From assembly GCA_019912845.1 (NCBI GenBank), contig JAIOHU010000101.1, positions 1 to 42,459 on the forward strand: 42,459 bases of DNA, written 5' to 3'. The position numbers and the translations under genes are program-made. Shown here piece by piece: positions 26,856-35,612 of this stretch. The stretch is from a bacterium (GTDB lineage: Bacteria > Electryoneota > Electryoneia > Electryoneales > Electryoneaceae). Numbering within the stretch: the stretch's first letter is position 1; every line of letters starts with the position of its first letter. Under the pieces are notes generated by a model. It was not told the DNA's origin. It did no database searches and was given only the letters and a program-made list of their open reading frames with translations.

Positions 26856-27258
26856 TTTAGCTGGCTAATTCCTGAATTCATGAATTCTAAATGGGAAAAG
26901 TCTTGCAGAATAATAATCACGAAAGTTAGCGGATCGAATGGAGTGAAGCAATAACCATATTATAAGTTTCAAATCCTTGACTCATTATCGGGTATTAATC
27001 CTCAAGTCACTGAGAGTAGGAGGAGAAATGGAACTTACGTCTGTTGCTGGAGTGGGAATTGCTTGAAAAGCCTCGTGTAATAGTTGTCAATCATGACTGC
27101 TTTCCTGACATTTGTTGAATGACAACTGTCTTAAGATTAACCAGTGAAGTTTCAGAAAAATATATAAGCAAAACAAGTTTAGCTGTTTGCTATTTGGTAT
27201 ATGATAAAGTACCATCCCAGAACATTATTAACTTGAAAAACAGTGTGGGAGTTGATGG
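26856..27258. other. Divergent intergenic region upstream of the Bat locus
   Basis: This 403-base AT-rich gap separates a minus-strand gene from the Bat locus and should hold promoters for both. It contains a short reading frame with a strong ribosome-binding site (27028-27066, listed separately) and an inverted pair AGTTGTCA (27082-27089) / TGACAACT (27120-27127). No confident promoter was identified. Confidence 0.4.
27028..27066 (+). CDS. Possible 12-codon leader peptide
   Basis: GGAGGAG at 27019-27025 lies 2 bases before an ATG that opens a 12-codon frame ending in TGA at 27064-27066 (product MELTSVAGVGIA). It is followed by an inverted pair and lies about 190 bases before moxR. It may be a leader that couples translation to downstream expression, or chance. 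The spacing is short for an ideal site. Confidence 0.2.
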   Translation: MELTSVAGVGIA

Positions 27259-28248
27259 ATGGATCATGACATTACTGCAGTAAGTGAGAAGATACAGGCT
27301 CATGCCGCACCCATTCGTGCCTTGACTGAAGAGATCGGCAAAGTATTGATCGGGCAGGCATACATGGTAGATCGTCTGCTGGTCGGTTTGCTTGCCGATG
27401 GACATATCCTCCTGGAAGGTGTACCTGGGCTCGCCAAAACGCTCGCAGTAAAAAGCCTGGCGGAAGCTGTTCAAGTAGATTTCCACCGTCTGCAATTTAC
27501 ACCAGACCTGCTGCCTGCAGATTTAATCGGAACTCTTATTTATAATCCACGCGATGGCTCCTTCGAGACCAAAAAGGGGCCAATTTTTGCTAATTTTATC
27601 CTTGCGGATGAAATAAATCGTGCTCCGGCAAAGGTGCAATCGGCACTTCTTGAAGCGATGCAGGAGAGACAAGTAACACTTGGCGACACCACGCACATGC
27701 TTCCTACCCCTTTTCTGGTGCTGGCAACCCAGAATCCCATTGAACAGCAAGGGACATATCCGCTGCCGGAGGCTCAGGTTGACCGTTTCATGCTGAAATT
27801 GAAGGTTGGCTACCCGTCACGTGAAGAGGAACGTCGCATTCTTCAACTCCATAGTATATCCGATATTCCGAAAATTGAGACGAAGCTATCCCCTCAGGCG
27901 ATACAAGATGCGAGAAAAGTGGTCGAAATGGTCTATGTTGACGAAAAGATTGAGAATTATGTCCTCGATATCGTCTTTGCGACACGTGACCCCGAAAAGT
28001 TCAAAATGCCAAAATTAAAAGACCTGATCTTGTATGGTTCAAGCCCACGTGCCACTCTGAGTCTAGTTCGAGCTGCTCGTGCATGGGCGTTTTTGCAGGG
28101 TAGAGCTTTTGTAATTCCTGAAGATATACGCGCCATTGGACCGGATATCCTGCGTCACAGAATCATTCCCTCTTTTGAAGCGGAAGCTGAGGAACGAAGC
28201 AGTGATGATCTGGTTGAAGAAATCTTACATGGCATCGAAGTCCCATGA
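27259..28248 (+). CDS. MoxR family AAA+ ATPase
   Basis: The 329-residue product has Walker A GVPGLAKT (54-61), Walker B FILADEINRA (D117, E118), the sensor region LATQNPIEQQGTYPLPEAQ and the C-terminal lid typical of MoxR. These chaperone-like ATPases act on VWA-domain partners. It opens the Bat locus, 47 bases before the DUF58 gene, and fits the conserved moxR-DUF58-batA-batB order. Confidence 0.93.
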   Translation: MDHDITAVSEKIQAHAAPIRALTEEIGKVLIGQAYMVDRLLVGLLADGHILLEGVPGLAKTLAVKSLAEAVQVDFHRLQFTPDLLPADLIGTLIYNPRDGSFETKKGPIFANFILADEINRAPAKVQSALLEAMQERQVTLGDTTHMLPTPFLVLATQNPIEQQGTYPLPEAQVDRFMLKLKVGYPSREEERRILQLHSISDIPKIETKLSPQAIQDARKVVEMVYVDEKIENYVLDIVFATRDPEKFKMPKLKDLILYGSSPRATLSLVRAARAWAFLQGRAFVIPEDIRAIGPDILRHRIIPSFEAEAEERSSDDLVEEILHGIEVP

Positions 28249-28295
28249 TCTTGAGAGAAGGAATTTACGCAGAACAATCGTAAATCTTGAATTTT

Positions 28296-29183
28296 ATGGA
28301 CACACGAGAACTCATGAAAAAGGTTCGTGCCATCGAAATCCGTACTCGAGGGATGGTGAGCGAACTTTTCAGCGGTGAATACCATAGCGCGTTCAAGGGA
28401 CGTGGTATGGAGTTCAGTGAGGTGCGAGAGTACGTCGCTGGGGATGATGTACGCACCATTGACTGGAATGTAACTGCACGAGAGGGTCGTCCATTTATAA
28501 AGCTGTTTGAAGAAGAACGTGAGCTGGTTGTTATGCTCCTGGTGGATGTATCAGCGTCAGGAGAATTTGGCAGTGTATCAACCCTGAAACGTGAAATGGC
28601 TGCCGAGTTGGCAGCAGTGCTGGCTTTCAGTGCACAGAGAACAGGCGATAAAGTTGGGATGATCCTTTTCACAGATAGAAAAGAGGTCTATGTACCGCCA
28701 AAATCGGGGACATCCCACACACTGCGTATTATTCGTGATCTCCTCGCTTACAAACCTGAAGGGAAAAAAACTGATCTGGGCAAGGGGCTTGAGTTTATGC
28801 TTCGCGTGCAGCCGAAACGTTCGATTGTTTTTCTCCTCAGTGATTTTATTGATCCGGGCAACTGGCAGGATGCCGCAAAGATCGCCTCCCAAAAACATGA
28901 CCTGGTCGCACTTCAAATGCTCGATCCGAGAGAGCAGGAAATTCCCGATGTAGGTTGGATTGCAATGCGAGACCCCGAAACCGAAGATATTGTCTGGGTG
29001 GACAGCCAGGATAAAGGGGTAAGGGACTCATTCAAGAAGCACCGTCTAAGTGAGGAGAACACGCTTCGACAGTTCCTGGCGAAAAACAATATCGATCGTG
29101 TGAAGGTTGATCTTACTGAAGAGGATCAGCCCTATATGCGTCCACTGGTAGAATTTTTCAAACGCCGGGAGATGCGTCGATGA
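28296..29183 (+). CDS. DUF58 domain protein of the Bat locus
   Basis: ATG 28296 (MDTRELMKK) matches the usual start of this family; a TTG at 28287 would add three residues. The 295-residue product has the DUF58 hallmark GRGMEFSEVREYVAGDDVRTIDW (about residues 39-61) and a VWA-like region starting VVMLLVDVSASGEFGS. It is cytoplasmic or membrane-peripheral and is the usual MoxR partner. Its end overlaps the next gene by 4 bases. Confidence 0.92.
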   Translation: MDTRELMKKVRAIEIRTRGMVSELFSGEYHSAFKGRGMEFSEVREYVAGDDVRTIDWNVTAREGRPFIKLFEEERELVVMLLVDVSASGEFGSVSTLKREMAAELAAVLAFSAQRTGDKVGMILFTDRKEVYVPPKSGTSHTLRIIRDLLAYKPEGKKTDLGKGLEFMLRVQPKRSIVFLLSDFIDPGNWQDAAKIASQKHDLVALQMLDPREQEIPDVGWIAMRDPETEDIVWVDSQDKGVRDSFKKHRLSEENTLRQFLAKNNIDRVKVDLTEEDQPYMRPLVEFFKRREMRR

Positions 29184-30241
29184 TCGGTTGGCTTCGGAAC
29201 AAGTTATTTCAGATAATTTGGGTAGTGGTCTCAATGTTGGCTTCAGCCTCGGTGTTTGCACAACAACCGAGTCTGTCCATTGCACCCGAAACAGCACATA
29301 TCGGTGATGCAATTACTCTAACCCTGATTGTACCCGGAAACACTCCAGAAGAAATCAATATCCCCGGAACTGCAAATCAAATTGGCGACTTTATCATTTT
29401 AAATTCCGATACCAGCAATGCAAAAGAGTTGAAGAGAACTGGAGAAGCTCGTATTACCTGGACTGTTGCAGTTTATGATACCGGCAGCCATTCTACAGGT
29501 GAACTGACCATCACAACAAAAGATGGTGAATTCACACTTCCTGAGCAGAAAGTTTACATAGAAACAGTTCTCCAGGACACAACAGATGTAGACCTTAGAC
29601 CATTGAAGGCGCAGGAGGAATTACGACTTACTTTCATGGACATCGTCAAGATGACCTGGATGTGGGTAGCTGGAATTGTTCTGTTATTGGGATTATATCT
29701 GCTCTATAGATGGTGGATGAAGAACCGCAAGGGTATTCTGGATGGTGTTGATTATGTCGAACCACCTCCACCACCCTATGACGAAGCATGGGTGGCATTC
29801 AACGCACTCCGCAAGGATAATCCTCTGGATCGTGGTGATATGAAAGAATTTGTGACCCGTATTTCGGAGATTTTGAAACGTTTGCTCGAGCGTATACATA
29901 ACGATCCTGTTCTTGAAATGACCACCTACGAGGTTGGCAACTGGACACGGCGGACAAACATCCGAGGTAGTCGGAAAGATTTGCTGGCGATCCTGCGTGA
30001 AGGTGATGCAATTAAATTTGCCAAGGCGGTTATGACCCCACTCCGTGGACGTGAGCTGATGGAAATGACCGGTAGCTTTATCGAGGAATATAAACCGAAA
30101 GCTGAGGAAGTCGAAGTAGTCGAAAATATCAAAAAGTCGGAAAAAAGAGCAGAAAATCAATTAAATCTGCCGTTAACAACACCGGAGGAAGATTTAACTG
30201 AGAAAACGGACGTTGCAGAGAAGGGAGGTGAGCAGGTATGA
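29180..30241 (+). CDS. BatD-like/DUF4381-like membrane protein
   Basis: The 353-residue product has a signal peptide (cleavage after VFA, about 28), an Ig-like beta domain (about 30-135), one membrane segment (about 158-178) and a cytoplasmic helical part (EAWVAFNALRKDNPLDRGDMKEFVTRISEILKRLLE) typical of proteins encoded between DUF58 and VWA genes. It overlaps both neighbours by 4 bases (ATGA), indicating coupled translation. It probably anchors the VWA proteins. Confidence 0.82.
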   Translation: MIGWLRNKLFQIIWVVVSMLASASVFAQQPSLSIAPETAHIGDAITLTLIVPGNTPEEINIPGTANQIGDFIILNSDTSNAKELKRTGEARITWTVAVYDTGSHSTGELTITTKDGEFTLPEQKVYIETVLQDTTDVDLRPLKAQEELRLTFMDIVKMTWMWVAGIVLLLGLYLLYRWWMKNRKGILDGVDYVEPPPPPYDEAWVAFNALRKDNPLDRGDMKEFVTRISEILKRLLERIHNDPVLEMTTYEVGNWTRRTNIRGSRKDLLAILREGDAIKFAKAVMTPLRGRELMEMTGSFIEEYKPKAEEVEVVENIKKSEKRAENQLNLPLTTPEEDLTEKTDVAEKGGEQV

Positions 30242-31233
30242 CATGGGGCTCACCCTGGTTTTTCCTGGCTTTTTTGATTCTTCCTTTGATGATCTGGCAA
30301 TATCTTCGGAAAGAGAAAAAGCCAGTGCCAACGGTAACCTATCCTCTGGCACAGGCATTTGTTCCGCTCATGAAATCACCAAAACGTTACTTGCGTCATT
30401 TGCCATTTGTTCTACGCTTTATGGCGGTAGCTTTCATCATTGTTGCCCTTGCAAGACCTCGACTCGCCCTTGATGAGGAGAAGGTTCATACACAGGGGAT
30501 TGATCTTATCATCGCCATTGACATTTCTACCAGCATGCTGGCGGAGGATTTGGATCCGGACAACCGTCTCGAAGCTGCTAAAATGGTTGCGAAAGAATTT
30601 ATCTCCGGAAGAGAGAGCGACCGGATCGGTCTGGTGATGTTTGCCGGCGAAGCGTTTACCTGGGCTCCTCTCACCCTCGACTATGATGTCCTCGCTTCCC
30701 TGATGGATCAGGTGGAAGCAGGTAGTGTTACCGATGGAACAGGCATCGGAAAAGCAATCGCGGCGGGAGTAAATCGTCTGCGTAAGAGTGATGCAAAGAG
30801 CAAAGTCTTGATCCTGCTGACCGATGGCGTGAACAATGTTGATCAACCCGATCCCTTAACCGCCGCCCGTGCTGCAACAGAGCTTGGTGTGAAAGTCTAT
30901 ACCATCGGTGTAGGTACACGGGGTCAGGCACGAGCACCAGTTCAAGACCCATACACTGGCAGGGTCAGGATGGGTATGGTGCAAGTTGAGATTGACGAAG
31001 AACTACTCACAAAAATTGCCGATATGACTGGCGGGATGTATTTCCGCGCAACCAGCACAGATGCATTACGAAATATCTATAAACGCATCGATGAGCTAGA
31101 AACAGTCGATATCGAAGTTGAACATATCCGTCGATTCAGAGAACTATTCTATAGATGGGCGTTGCTGGCGTTTGTTCTGGTTGTGCTGGAGCGAATTCTT
31201 GTGCTGACAAGATTGAGGAATCTGGCATGGTAA
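30238..31233 (+). CDS. batA: BatA-type VWA domain membrane protein
   Basis: The 331-residue product has N-terminal membrane segments (about 7-22 and 57-73), a von Willebrand A domain with an intact MIDAS (DISTS at 95-99, the TDGTGIG threonine, LLTDGVNN) and a C-terminal membrane helix (about 303-323). It is the first of two VWA proteins in the locus. In Bacteroides the Bat genes are linked to aerotolerance and envelope integrity; the exact job here is inferred from context. Confidence 0.9.
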   Translation: MTWGSPWFFLAFLILPLMIWQYLRKEKKPVPTVTYPLAQAFVPLMKSPKRYLRHLPFVLRFMAVAFIIVALARPRLALDEEKVHTQGIDLIIAIDISTSMLAEDLDPDNRLEAAKMVAKEFISGRESDRIGLVMFAGEAFTWAPLTLDYDVLASLMDQVEAGSVTDGTGIGKAIAAGVNRLRKSDAKSKVLILLTDGVNNVDQPDPLTAARAATELGVKVYTIGVGTRGQARAPVQDPYTGRVRMGMVQVEIDEELLTKIADMTGGMYFRATSTDALRNIYKRIDELETVDIEVEHIRRFRELFYRWALLAFVLVVLERILVLTRLRNLAW

Positions 31234-31252
31234 AAGGAGATAGTAAAGTATC

Positions 31253-32290
31253 ATGATCCGATGGAGAGAACCACTCTGGCTATTCGCACTATTGATTCCG
31301 GCAGGATTACTGCTCTGGGATCTGTTCCTTCGTAAAAGTCGTCTTATGCGGAGGAAACAGTTCGCTTCTCTCTCCCTCTGGGAAACAATCGCACCAGATC
31401 GCAGCGACAGCATGCGACGTTTGAAACGCTGGCTGTTCATCATCTCCCTGCTCTTCCTTGCAATTGGTCTGGCGAACCCGCAAGTGGGTACACGGTACGA
31501 GGAGGTTACACGTCAGGGAATCGACATCTTCATTGTGGTGGATGTAAGTAAATCCATGGACACGGAAGATATACGACCCAGTCGTTTGATCAAGGCACGA
31601 TATGAATTGAGTCGTTTCCTGCAGGGATTAAAAGGTGACCGCGTGGGAATCATTCCCTTTGCGGGTACAGCTTATTCCCTGATGCCATTGACATTAGATT
31701 ATTCAGCAGCAGCCATGTTTCTTGATATTCTGGAGACCGATCTCATTCCAAATCCCGGAACGAATCTTGAAGCAGCAATTGGAACAGCCCTGGATGCATT
31801 CCCGTACGAAGAGGGTAGAGGACAAGCGATAATTTTGGTGTCGGATGGTGAAGATCATGAGGGCGGTGCTCTGAAAGCTGCACAAAAAGCTGCAGAAAAA
31901 AATGTTACGATCTATACTCTCGGGATGGCACTATCTAAAGGTGATCCAATTCCACTTACCGATGAAGAAGGAAATCAGATTGGCTGGAAGAATGACGATG
32001 AAGGAAAAGTTATTACCAGTAAGTTGAATGAAGACCTTCTCCGTCAAATCGCCAATGCAACCGGAGGCAGCTATTTTCGTGCAACACAGGGTGGTGAAGA
32101 ATTTCGAAAAGTCTATAAACATATGTTTGGAATGGATCGGAAGGAATTGGAAGCGAGACGAATCACTGATTATGAAGACCGTTTCCAGCCTTTCCTGATC
32201 ATCGCTTTGATCCTGCTGCTGCTAGAATTTATCCTGCCTGCCGGGAAGACAAAGCTGATGTTAGACAATAAATTCAGGAGTCACTCATGA
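31253..32290 (+). CDS. batB: BatB-type VWA domain membrane protein
   Basis: The 345-residue product has the same layout as BatA: two N-terminal helices, MIDAS residues (DVSKS at 97-101, PGTNLEAAI, LVSDGEDHEGG) and a C-terminal helix (about 311-328). AAAAGGAG precedes the start, 19 bases after BatA. Its stop overlaps the next gene by 4 bases. Confidence 0.9.
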   Translation: MIRWREPLWLFALLIPAGLLLWDLFLRKSRLMRRKQFASLSLWETIAPDRSDSMRRLKRWLFIISLLFLAIGLANPQVGTRYEEVTRQGIDIFIVVDVSKSMDTEDIRPSRLIKARYELSRFLQGLKGDRVGIIPFAGTAYSLMPLTLDYSAAAMFLDILETDLIPNPGTNLEAAIGTALDAFPYEEGRGQAIILVSDGEDHEGGALKAAQKAAEKNVTIYTLGMALSKGDPIPLTDEEGNQIGWKNDDEGKVITSKLNEDLLRQIANATGGSYFRATQGGEEFRKVYKHMFGMDRKELEARRITDYEDRFQPFLIIALILLLLEFILPAGKTKLMLDNKFRSHS

Positions 32291-33087
32291 GGAAAGCAGT
32301 ATTTATCCTCGTATCAGCCCTGTTGATCTATTCGACCGTGTTGGCTGAATCCCCGCACAGTCTGGTCAAAAAGGGAAACACAAAAGTAACCAATGGTGAG
32401 CTTGATGAGGCGCTGGCTGATTATCTCGAAGCCGCGGTGAAGATGGACTCGCTTAGTCCTGAATTATTGTACGATCTGGGTGGTGTATTTGCTCGAAAAG
32501 GAAATGCCGGACGTGCGGACTCACTCTTTCGGGCTTTACCTCCAGATACACGAAAGGATCTGCTATCACGTGCGCATTACAATCGAGGAGCAGCATTCGC
32601 TCAACAGCAGGACTATGAGAACGCCGTTAATGCATTTATCCAATCTTTGCAACTCAACCCTGAAGATGAAGATGCAAAACATAATCTCGAACTATCCATG
32701 CGTATGATGCAACAACAACAACAGCAGCAGCAGCAGCAAAATCAGGATAGTGAGAATCAGGACGAAAATCAGGAACAGGAACAACAGGAAAAAGAGCAAC
32801 AAGAACAGCAACAGCAGGAAGAACAACAAAAACAGGATCAACAGCAACAGGGTGAAGAAGAGCAGCAACAGGATCAAATGGCGCAAAACGAAGAAAATGA
32901 AGAAAATGAAGAGAAACCGGAGGAAATGCCCCAGCCTGAGCCCACTGAGGCAGCACAGGATTCAATGGACAAATTGCTTGCAGAACGTATCCTCGATAAG
33001 CTTCAGGAGGATGAAAAGGGCTTGTTGAAGAAGGTCGTACAACAGCAAATTCCTGCAGAACGTAAGAAGGCGAAAAAGGACTGGTAA
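32287..33087 (+). CDS. batC: BatC-type TPR protein with Gln/Glu-rich tail
   Basis: The 266-residue product has a signal peptide (LLIYSTVLAES), TPR-type helices (about 25-140, with AFIQSLQLNPEDEDAKHNLELS) and then about 90 residues almost entirely Gln, Glu, Asp and Asn, opening with about ten consecutive Gln encoded by CAA/CAG repeats (32710-32739). The C-terminus is a short basic helix. It is probably a periplasmic scaffold of the Bat system. The repeat tract may vary in length between strains. Confidence 0.85.
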   Translation: MRKAVFILVSALLIYSTVLAESPHSLVKKGNTKVTNGELDEALADYLEAAVKMDSLSPELLYDLGGVFARKGNAGRADSLFRALPPDTRKDLLSRAHYNRGAAFAQQQDYENAVNAFIQSLQLNPEDEDAKHNLELSMRMMQQQQQQQQQQNQDSENQDENQEQEQQEKEQQEQQQQEEQQKQDQQQQGEEEQQQDQMAQNEENEENEEKPEEMPQPEPTEAAQDSMDKLLAERILDKLQEDEKGLLKKVVQQQIPAERKKAKKDW

Positions 33088-33112
33088 GAGCTTCCTGATA
33101 ATGAGTGCGTGC

Positions 33113-33265
33113 TTCAGCGCGTCATGCCAGCAGGGTGTTAGCTGGCATTCAGGATCGCGTCATTCCAGCATGGTTTTAGCTGGATTCGTAGAACACAACC
33201 TCAGGTTGAGCATCCAGGGTCGCGTCATTCCAGCATGGTTCTAGCTGGAATCCAGGAAGGTATTG
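33113..33265. repeat. REP-like hairpin repeats, three units
   Basis: Three units of the form GCGTCAT-KCCAGC-loop-GCTGGM-ATCCAGGA occur at 33117-33154, 33155-33184 (truncated) and 33220-33257, the last two joined by a 35-base linker that recurs with changes at 33410-33442. The stems TGCCAGC/GCTGGCA and TTCCAGC/GCTGGAA differ but pair fully. They follow batC directly and separate it from batD. Confidence 0.75.
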
Positions 33266-33380
33266 ATATTATAAATTTTAGAAGCACAATATATACGATT
33301 TTTTCCGTGAAAATTTGATTTGTTTCATTCTCAGACAGACTATGAAGCTCGCACTCGACTGTAATTCGGTTTCACACTGC

Positions 33381-33480
33381 TTCATTCCGGTGATGAATTG
33401 AGCCGGATTCGAAGAACCCGACCGCAGGTTGAGAATCCATGGCCGCGTCATTCCGGCAGGGTTTTAGCCGGAATCCAGGA
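33381..33480. repeat. REP-like hairpin repeats, two further units
   Basis: A degenerate unit (33382-33410, TCCGG / CCGGA arms) is followed by a linker and a good unit at 33443-33480 with stem TTCCGGC / GCCGGAA, a third compensated version of the family's stem. The rest of the 33088-33538 gap shows no gene. Confidence 0.7.
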
Positions 33481-33500
33481 ATGAACTGATTTTATTAATG

Positions 33501-33530
33501 TTGGAAAAATTAGAGTATTCACCTTAGAAT
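33501..33530 (+). promoter_or_regulatory. Possible batD promoter
   Basis: TTGGAA (33501-33506) and TAGAAT (33525-33530) are 18 bases apart and 8 bases before the batD ATG, after the repeat block. No ribosome-binding site is visible, so a nearly leaderless transcript is possible. Confidence 0.3.
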
Positions 33531-33538
33531 AAAACGAC

Positions 33539-35428
33539 ATGCGAATTCGACTACTCACATACCTGACTGCTCTGGCACTTTTCGTCAGCCCCCTTTACGC
33601 GGCTGATGTGACGATTCGTGCCGATGCGACACCTACTCGTGTAAATACAGGTGAATCATTCGTCTACACGGTCGAGGTTACCGGATCGGCAATGTCGTTG
33701 CCGAATCCTCAAGTCGATATTCCAGGTGATTTCTCTGTTCGCAGCGGTCCAAATTCCTCAACCAATGTCAGCTATGTTAACGGTGCAATGACCGCTTCAC
33801 GCACCCTTACCTATTATCTCGTTTCATATCGAGCAGGCAGCTACACTATTCCTTCACCCACTGTTAAATACAAACGCCAGACGATCACAGGAAACGCTAT
33901 CACAATAACAGTTGGCAGCACTACAGCACAGCAGCAAAAAGGCAACCAGGGTTCAGGAAATAGTGGAAATTCCGGAGCAACAACAAATTCAAGGGATGAT
34001 TCGAGTGCGAGAGATCGTGCAGGTGAAGATATCTTTGTTGTCACCGAATTGAGCACTGATGGAGTTTATTTTCAGGAAGCTGTTACAGTTACTTTCATGC
34101 TCTATTTCAAGGAAAATCAAAGAGTTCGTTATGATATCAGAACGCTGGCGAGTACTGAAGGTTTCTGGACAGAAGAATACAAACTCCCACAACGTCCCGA
34201 TCCTGTTCAACGGATTGTAAGAGGGCAGAAGTACAATGTTGCGCCGATCCATCGCCTGATTCTATTCCCCACAACAACTGGTGAGCTTACAATAGGTGGG
34301 ATGGAAGTAGTTTGTGAAATTGAAGTACCAAGTAGAAGGCGACAATCTCGGAGTTTATTTGACAGCTTCTTCGATTCGCCTTATGACCGTGTACAAAAAA
34401 TTGCCACCTCTAATCCGGTAACTTTGACTGTAAAACCATTACCAAAAGAGGGTAGGCCTCCCGGTTTCCAGGAAATTGTTGGAAAATATAATGTACGCGC
34501 GGATGTAGACCTCGAAGAGGTTCAAACCAATGAATCGGTTACTCTGACAGTAAAGGTTTCTGGCGAAGGAAATATCGGATTCCTGCCTGCCCCGAAGCTG
34601 AAGATTCCACCGGATATTGAGATGTACGATCCCAAAGTTGAGGAGTCTCATAAACCAGTTGCCGGTGAAATTCGTGGTGTTAAATCGTTTCAATACCTGT
34701 TGATTCCAAGACGTTCCGGGGAACAACGCATTCCACCCATCGAATATAGTTACTTTGATCCGAAAGCAGAACGCTACATCAATGCAAAAACCGACGAAAT
34801 TATATTGAACGTCCGTCCTGCGACTGGTTGGGCAGCTTCGGAGGAGGAAACCTCACGTGGCAGCCGTGAGGAGGTGATGTCCCTCAACCGTGATATAAGA
34901 TTTATTCATGACGCTGCTCAAGATTTGAGACGGCAGGGTCCCCCTGTACAGGAAAAGCTGACCTATCAACTGGCATATCTCTTTCCTCTCGCGATTATTG
35001 GTTTGGCGTTCGGTTTGAGACGACGATTTGATCTTCTCGCGGGAGATGTTGATGGGCAACGTAAACGTAAAGCCGCAAAAATCGCACTGGCGGTGCTTCA
35101 GGAAGCCAAAGGCTTCCATCAGGAATCGCAAATTGAGAAAGGTTATAATGCTCTGGCTGCAGGTATACTCCAGTACATATCAGATCGAACCGGGGTTGCA
35201 AGATCAGAGTTGGACAATCAACGTGCCAAACAAGTTCTTCAGGACAATGGAGTTGATGACACGAACAGCAAACAGGCTGGTGAGCTGATTGATCGCTGCA
35301 ATATGGCTCGATTTACTCCAGGTGGTATGAAACCTGAGGCGTTAGGTGAATTAATTGATAGCGCACAGCAGTGGATACAAGAAGTTGAACGATTGCTCGA
35401 CAGCCCTGTAAAAAGGGTGGATAAGTAG
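33539..35428 (+). CDS. batD: BatD-type oxygen-tolerance protein
   Basis: The 629-residue product has a signal peptide (LFVSPLYAAD, about residue 22), several Ig-like beta domains (DATPTRVNTGESFVYTVEVTG; LEEVQTNESVTLTVKVSGEGN) with a Gly/Asn/Ser linker near 140-155, a membrane segment (about 478-495) and a cytoplasmic helical tail. This is the standard BatD layout: large periplasmic domains tethered to the inner membrane. It is separated from batC by 451 bases of repeats and from batE by a DnaA-box cluster; its last codons contain one degenerate DnaA box. Confidence 0.88.
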   Translation: MRIRLLTYLTALALFVSPLYAADVTIRADATPTRVNTGESFVYTVEVTGSAMSLPNPQVDIPGDFSVRSGPNSSTNVSYVNGAMTASRTLTYYLVSYRAGSYTIPSPTVKYKRQTITGNAITITVGSTTAQQQKGNQGSGNSGNSGATTNSRDDSSARDRAGEDIFVVTELSTDGVYFQEAVTVTFMLYFKENQRVRYDIRTLASTEGFWTEEYKLPQRPDPVQRIVRGQKYNVAPIHRLILFPTTTGELTIGGMEVVCEIEVPSRRRQSRSLFDSFFDSPYDRVQKIATSNPVTLTVKPLPKEGRPPGFQEIVGKYNVRADVDLEEVQTNESVTLTVKVSGEGNIGFLPAPKLKIPPDIEMYDPKVEESHKPVAGEIRGVKSFQYLLIPRRSGEQRIPPIEYSYFDPKAERYINAKTDEIILNVRPATGWAASEEETSRGSREEVMSLNRDIRFIHDAAQDLRRQGPPVQEKLTYQLAYLFPLAIIGLAFGLRRRFDLLAGDVDGQRKRKAAKIALAVLQEAKGFHQESQIEKGYNALAAGILQYISDRTGVARSELDNQRAKQVLQDNGVDDTNSKQAGELIDRCNMARFTPGGMKPEALGELIDSAQQWIQEVERLLDSPVKRVDK

Positions 35429-35612
35429 TGTCGTATATGATGTGGATAACCTGTGAATAATGTGATAAAGATTGCGGTATGAGCATAGAAATATCGCTTA
35501 TGTCTATAAATAACAATTGCTTAATTTAAGTTTATGTTTTTGAAGTGTTTAGTCGAAATGTACAATGTTTTTCTGTATTGAACTAACTAAATTTGTGGAT
35601 AAGTGTGGATAA
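35416..35612. other. DnaA box cluster, possible replication origin or DnaA-control site
   Basis: Exact TGTGGATAA (reverse of TTATCCACA) occurs at 35441-35449, 35594-35602 and 35604-35612. TGTGAATAA (TTATTCACA) is at 35452-35460, and a one-mismatch GGTGGATAA is at 35416-35424. All are in the same orientation. Between the two groups lies about 120 bases of AT-rich DNA (35470-35590) that could be an unwinding element. This occupies the batD-batE gap. No dnaA, dnaN or rnpA gene is nearby, and flanking genes converge on the site, which is atypical for an origin. Confidence 0.6.

Noticed and set aside
32654-32965. Long Leu/Val-rich frames antisense to batC
   Set aside because: They are the reverse reading of CAA/CAG repeats and so an artefact of the Gln-rich tail.
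33113-33480. CRISPR-like array
   Set aside because: The units are few, irregularly spaced and variable in orientation, the linkers are themselves repeated, and no cas gene is present.
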